Made by a program: the position numbers and the translations under genes. Source: Bacteroidota bacterium (GTDB lineage: Bacteria > Bacteroidota > Bacteroidia > Bacteroidales > VadinHA17). Taken from it: DNA of 8,352 nucleotides. Below the pieces are notes generated by a model. The model saw only the letters and a list, made by a program, of their open reading frames with translations. It was not told the DNA's origin and searched no databases. The stretch is taken from contig JAUVHQ010000080.1 of NCBI GenBank assembly GCA_030593185.1, forward strand, positions 1 to 8,352, read 5' to 3'. Positions 6,463-8,352 of the stretch are shown one piece after another (the first letter of the stretch is position 1; every line of letters starts with the position of its first letter).

Positions 6463-7668
6463 TTACATATCAGAAGTCATTATAAAGAAAGGTTTCATTT
6501 CAAAGCTGTGATAATATGGGCGAAGCCTTTTTTCATTGTAAAAGGCACCGACATCCACAACTTTTTTTGTGCTTGTAACGAGATCAATAGGAACATTGTC
6601 ATATCTTCCGTTTTTAAGGACTACAAGACGACCGTGAATCTTTTTCAGGATCAGATCGAACGCCAGATTACCGTAAGCCATTGGGACAATAGAATCGATA
6701 GCATCAGGGTCACCACCACGTACCATATAACCAAGTTTCTGGGTAATAGTGCTGATGGTCTTTCCTTTGTTGTATTTTGCAGAAAGATTTTTAAGCTCTA
6801 TTGAAACAAGATCGCCGATACCACCAAGTTTAGCATGCCCGAAGGCATCTTTTTCACCATTTTCGAAAGTCATTTCCCCACCTTTAAACATTGCTCCTTC
6901 TGAAACCAGAACGACAGCATATTTACTGGGATTTTGATTACGGTCTTCAACAAGAAGTCTGGTGAGGTTATTGATATCAAATTTATATTCCGGAATTACA
7001 CAGCGGTTGGCAGCGCCTGCCATAGTAGGAAGCATAGCGGTAAAACCTGCATATCTGCCAAACACTTCCAATACTAAAAACCGTTCATGAGACCCGGCAG
7101 TGGTCCGCAGGCTGTTAGTCATCTGGATGGTCCTGGTCACACAAGTGCTAAACCCAATGCAATAATCGGTTCCCGGTACGTCGTTATCCATGGTTTTTGG
7201 CATAGCAACAACCTTGATGCCTTCCTTGTAAAGCCGTACTCCATAGCTTAAAGTATCATCACCACCAATAGGGATAAGGTAATCAATTTCCAGCCACTCA
7301 AGGTTTTTTATTACTTCAGGAGTAAGATCATTTATCTCCTTATTATATATATCTTTTAAATGATCAGGCACCTCATCCTTTTTCATATGGCTTGGACGGG
7401 TACGGGATGTATGAAGAAAAGTCCCCCCTGTTCTACCTGCTTTATCAACAATATCATCGGTAAGGAGCATGTAGGAGTCTTTATTGTTTGCTTTTTTATC
7501 GCGGACCAGGTCAATTATTCCCCTCCATCCTCTTCGTAAACCGATCACTTTGTATCCTTCGCGGTTAGCGCGGATTGTAATTGCACGAATTGCCGGGTTA
7601 AGCCCGGGAACATCACCACCACCGGTAAGAATACCGATTGTTCCATTTGTTTTTTTAATGTTCATCAT
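6463..7668 (-). CDS. 6-phosphofructokinase, residues predict the PPi-dependent type
   Basis: This 401-residue enzyme of the PfkA superfamily interconverts fructose 6-phosphate and fructose 1,6-bisphosphate in cytoplasmic glycolysis. Visible motifs are GILTGGGDVPGLN (12-24) for the phosphoryl donor, IGGDDT (134-139), PKTMDND (157-163) with catalytic Asp161, FGR (203-205), SEG (256-258) and RGGDPDAID (317-325) for the sugar phosphate. In ATP-dependent enzymes such as E. coli PfkA the donor site has GGDGS and a Gly before TIDND. Here these are Asp138 and Lys158, the pair known to block ATP and favour pyrophosphate, so a reversible PPi-dependent enzyme (EC 2.7.1.90) is predicted. The length suits the ~400-residue mixed-substrate group better than the ~320-residue bacterial ATP enzyme. 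Two ATGs begin the frame (7666-7668, 7663-7665); either could be used. It is monocistronic, with a terminator 22 bp after its end. Confidence 0.93.
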   Translation of the reverse strand: MMNIKKTNGTIGILTGGGDVPGLNPAIRAITIRANREGYKVIGLRRGWRGIIDLVRDKKANNKDSYMLLTDDIVDKAGRTGGTFLHTSRTRPSHMKKDEVPDHLKDIYNKEINDLTPEVIKNLEWLEIDYLIPIGGDDTLSYGVRLYKEGIKVVAMPKTMDNDVPGTDYCIGFSTCVTRTIQMTNSLRTTAGSHERFLVLEVFGRYAGFTAMLPTMAGAANRCVIPEYKFDINNLTRLLVEDRNQNPSKYAVVLVSEGAMFKGGEMTFENGEKDAFGHAKLGGIGDLVSIELKNLSAKYNKGKTISTITQKLGYMVRGGDPDAIDSIVPMAYGNLAFDLILKKIHGRLVVLKNGRYDNVPIDLVTSTKKVVDVGAFYNEKRLRPYYHSFEMKPFFIMTSDM

Positions 7669-7695
7669 ACAAAATATTTTTATGTTTCGACAAAT

Positions 7696-7717
7696 CTGTT
7701 TTTAAAACGCAAAACAG
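7696..7717 (-). other. small hairpin in the phosphofructokinase leader
   Basis: CTGTTTT (7696-7702) and AAAACAG (7711-7717) are perfect inverted arms of 7 bp around an 8-base loop, 28 bp ahead of the start codon. With only two G-C pairs the stem is weak. It could be a leader structure, an operator dyad or chance in AT-rich DNA. Confidence 0.3.
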
Positions 7718-7718
7718 G

Positions 7719-7748
7719 TAAAAATATAAAAAGTAGCTTTATTTCAAA
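7719..7748 (-). promoter_or_regulatory. possible promoter for the phosphofructokinase gene
   Basis: On the - strand a TTTG (complement of 7745-7748) is followed after 18 bp by TATTTTTA (complement of 7719-7726), seven of eight matches to TAnnTTTG. The spacing suits a Bacteroidota -33/-7 promoter. The predicted start near 7710 would leave a leader of about 40 nt. The -33 element lies inside a 12-bp tandem duplication (7743-7766). Confidence 0.35.
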
Positions 7749-7766
7749 CAAATATTCAAACAAATA
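7743..7766. repeat. perfect 12-bp tandem duplication upstream of the phosphofructokinase gene
   Basis: TTCAAACAAATA occurs twice head to tail with no mismatch (7743-7754 and 7755-7766). Each copy holds a TTTG on the - strand, so the duplication doubles a possible -33 element. It lies in the 216-bp gap between the 5'-partial membrane gene and the phosphofructokinase start; I see no gene in the rest of that gap. Confidence 0.7.
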
Positions 7767-7884
7767 AATAAAAAATAATGCTGAGAGTAAATAATACCCG
7801 GAACCCGTTCTAATTTCAATATTATATAATACAGATTGCGTTTGATTGCAAGTGTAAAATCCGGAGAATTCTTTTTATAAAAAC

Positions 7885-8352
7885 CTAATCATCTTGTGAA
7901 ATTTGCATAAATTCCTCTTTATAATTGTTATTAGCGTTCTTTAATTGCTTCAATCCTTTGTAAAATAAAACAACACCATTTATAATACAAAACAAAAAAA
8001 ACAGGAGATATAGAATAAGCAGTATTATTTGCGAAAGTATAAACTTGCTTTGATATTTGCTTTCTGATTGTATAAGCCTAAGGTCCAGGTCACTTTTATT
8101 AAAAGTTTTCATCTTACCGATAAGAAAATTTGAACTCTCACGAAACAACAAATTAAGAGAATCAACCATTTTCTCATGAACAATTATTTCATTATCATAC
8201 ATCATCCTGACAGAATCCAATAATTGTGTTTGACCCTGGGCTTTTACAAGCAGATTACTCATTGCCTCATTGATTTCATTCGATTTTACTATAGCATTGT
8301 TCAATTGCCGGTTAAACACATCCACATTAAAACTAAGATCTTCCACCTCCCT
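7885..8352 (-). CDS. membrane-anchored helical protein of unknown function, 5' partial
   Basis: I do not recognise this product. The frame stays open to the window edge (codons AGG GAG before the GTG at 8344-8346). That GTG is an unconvincing start because the only purine-rich sequence directly abuts it, and the first internal ATG would be residue 29, so the gene very probably continues beyond the window. The visible 153 residues (counted from the GTG) are mostly hydrophilic and helical (about 1-98, likely coiled coil, with repeated NEI/SNLL/DSL-type heptads). One strong membrane span follows at about 102-129, then a short charged tail ending MQISQDD. This resembles the end of a periplasmic or cytoplasmic helical domain anchored by a C-terminal span, but nothing identifies a function. 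Codon use looks like the neighbours. A 216-bp gap separates it from the phosphofructokinase gene downstream. Confidence 0.65.
   Translation of the reverse strand, partial: REVEDLSFNVDVFNRQLNNAIVKSNEINEAMSNLLVKAQGQTQLLDSVRMMYDNEIIVHEKMVDSLNLLFRESSNFLIGKMKTFNKSDLDLRLIQSESKYQSKFILSQIILLILYLLFFLFCIINGVVLFYKGLKQLKNANNNYKEEFMQISQDD

Noticed and set aside
6442..6937. Two + strand ORFs (120 and 62 codons) antisense to the phosphofructokinase.
   Set aside because: They lie opposite the conserved PfkA frame, one begins next to the terminator, and neither has a recognisable domain.
7800..7884. Possible terminator after the 5'-partial membrane gene.
   Set aside because: Only small dyads (GAACCCGTTC and an AT-only TTTTTATAAAAA) are present, none forming a GC stem followed by a T-run.

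Overview
The window looks like chromosomal housekeeping DNA from a member of the Bacteroidota, probably near the Bacteroidales. The supports are AT-rich intergenic DNA, starts without clear Shine-Dalgarno sequences, a TAnnTTTG-type -7 promoter element, a DUF4271 membrane protein directly upstream of a Bacteroidota-type uroporphyrinogen-III synthase, and short intergenic repeats (GTCGGCA-type and ACTTTAGGC-type) of a kind I associate with this phylum. The phylum call is from family recognition, not a database search.

Layout. Bases 1-132 are the odd part. They read on the + strand as the end of the editing domain of alanyl-tRNA synthetase, and run abruptly into the 3' end of hemD on the - strand (about 101-772). 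Both genes are cut at this junction. Next, all on the - strand, come DUF4271 (821-1978, upstream of hemD and probably its operon partner), deoC (2050-2856), a 307-bp gap holding an imperfect inverted repeat (2941-3087), an EmrB/QacA-type MFS exporter (3164-4573) and dtd (4629-5084). A 251-bp divergent promoter region separates dtd from a + strand Yip1-domain membrane protein with an unusual soluble C-terminal module (5336-6391). A strong bidirectional terminator (6408-6441) separates it from a convergent phosphofructokinase (6463-7668) whose active site has the pyrophosphate-type residues. The window ends inside a small membrane-anchored protein of unknown function (7885-8352, 5' partial).

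How the genes fit together. hemD serves tetrapyrrole synthesis, and DUF4271 is its habitual but uncharacterised neighbour. deoC, dtd and the phosphofructokinase act in deoxyribose salvage, D-aminoacyl-tRNA proofreading and glycolysis or gluconeogenesis. dtd and the exporter lie 55 bp apart and may share a transcript. Nothing ties the whole window into one pathway, and I see no mobile element, CRISPR array, tRNA, rRNA or defence cassette. The points most worth attention are the alaS/hemD chimeric junction, the PPi-type phosphofructokinase, the Yip1 fusion and the two classes of intergenic repeat.
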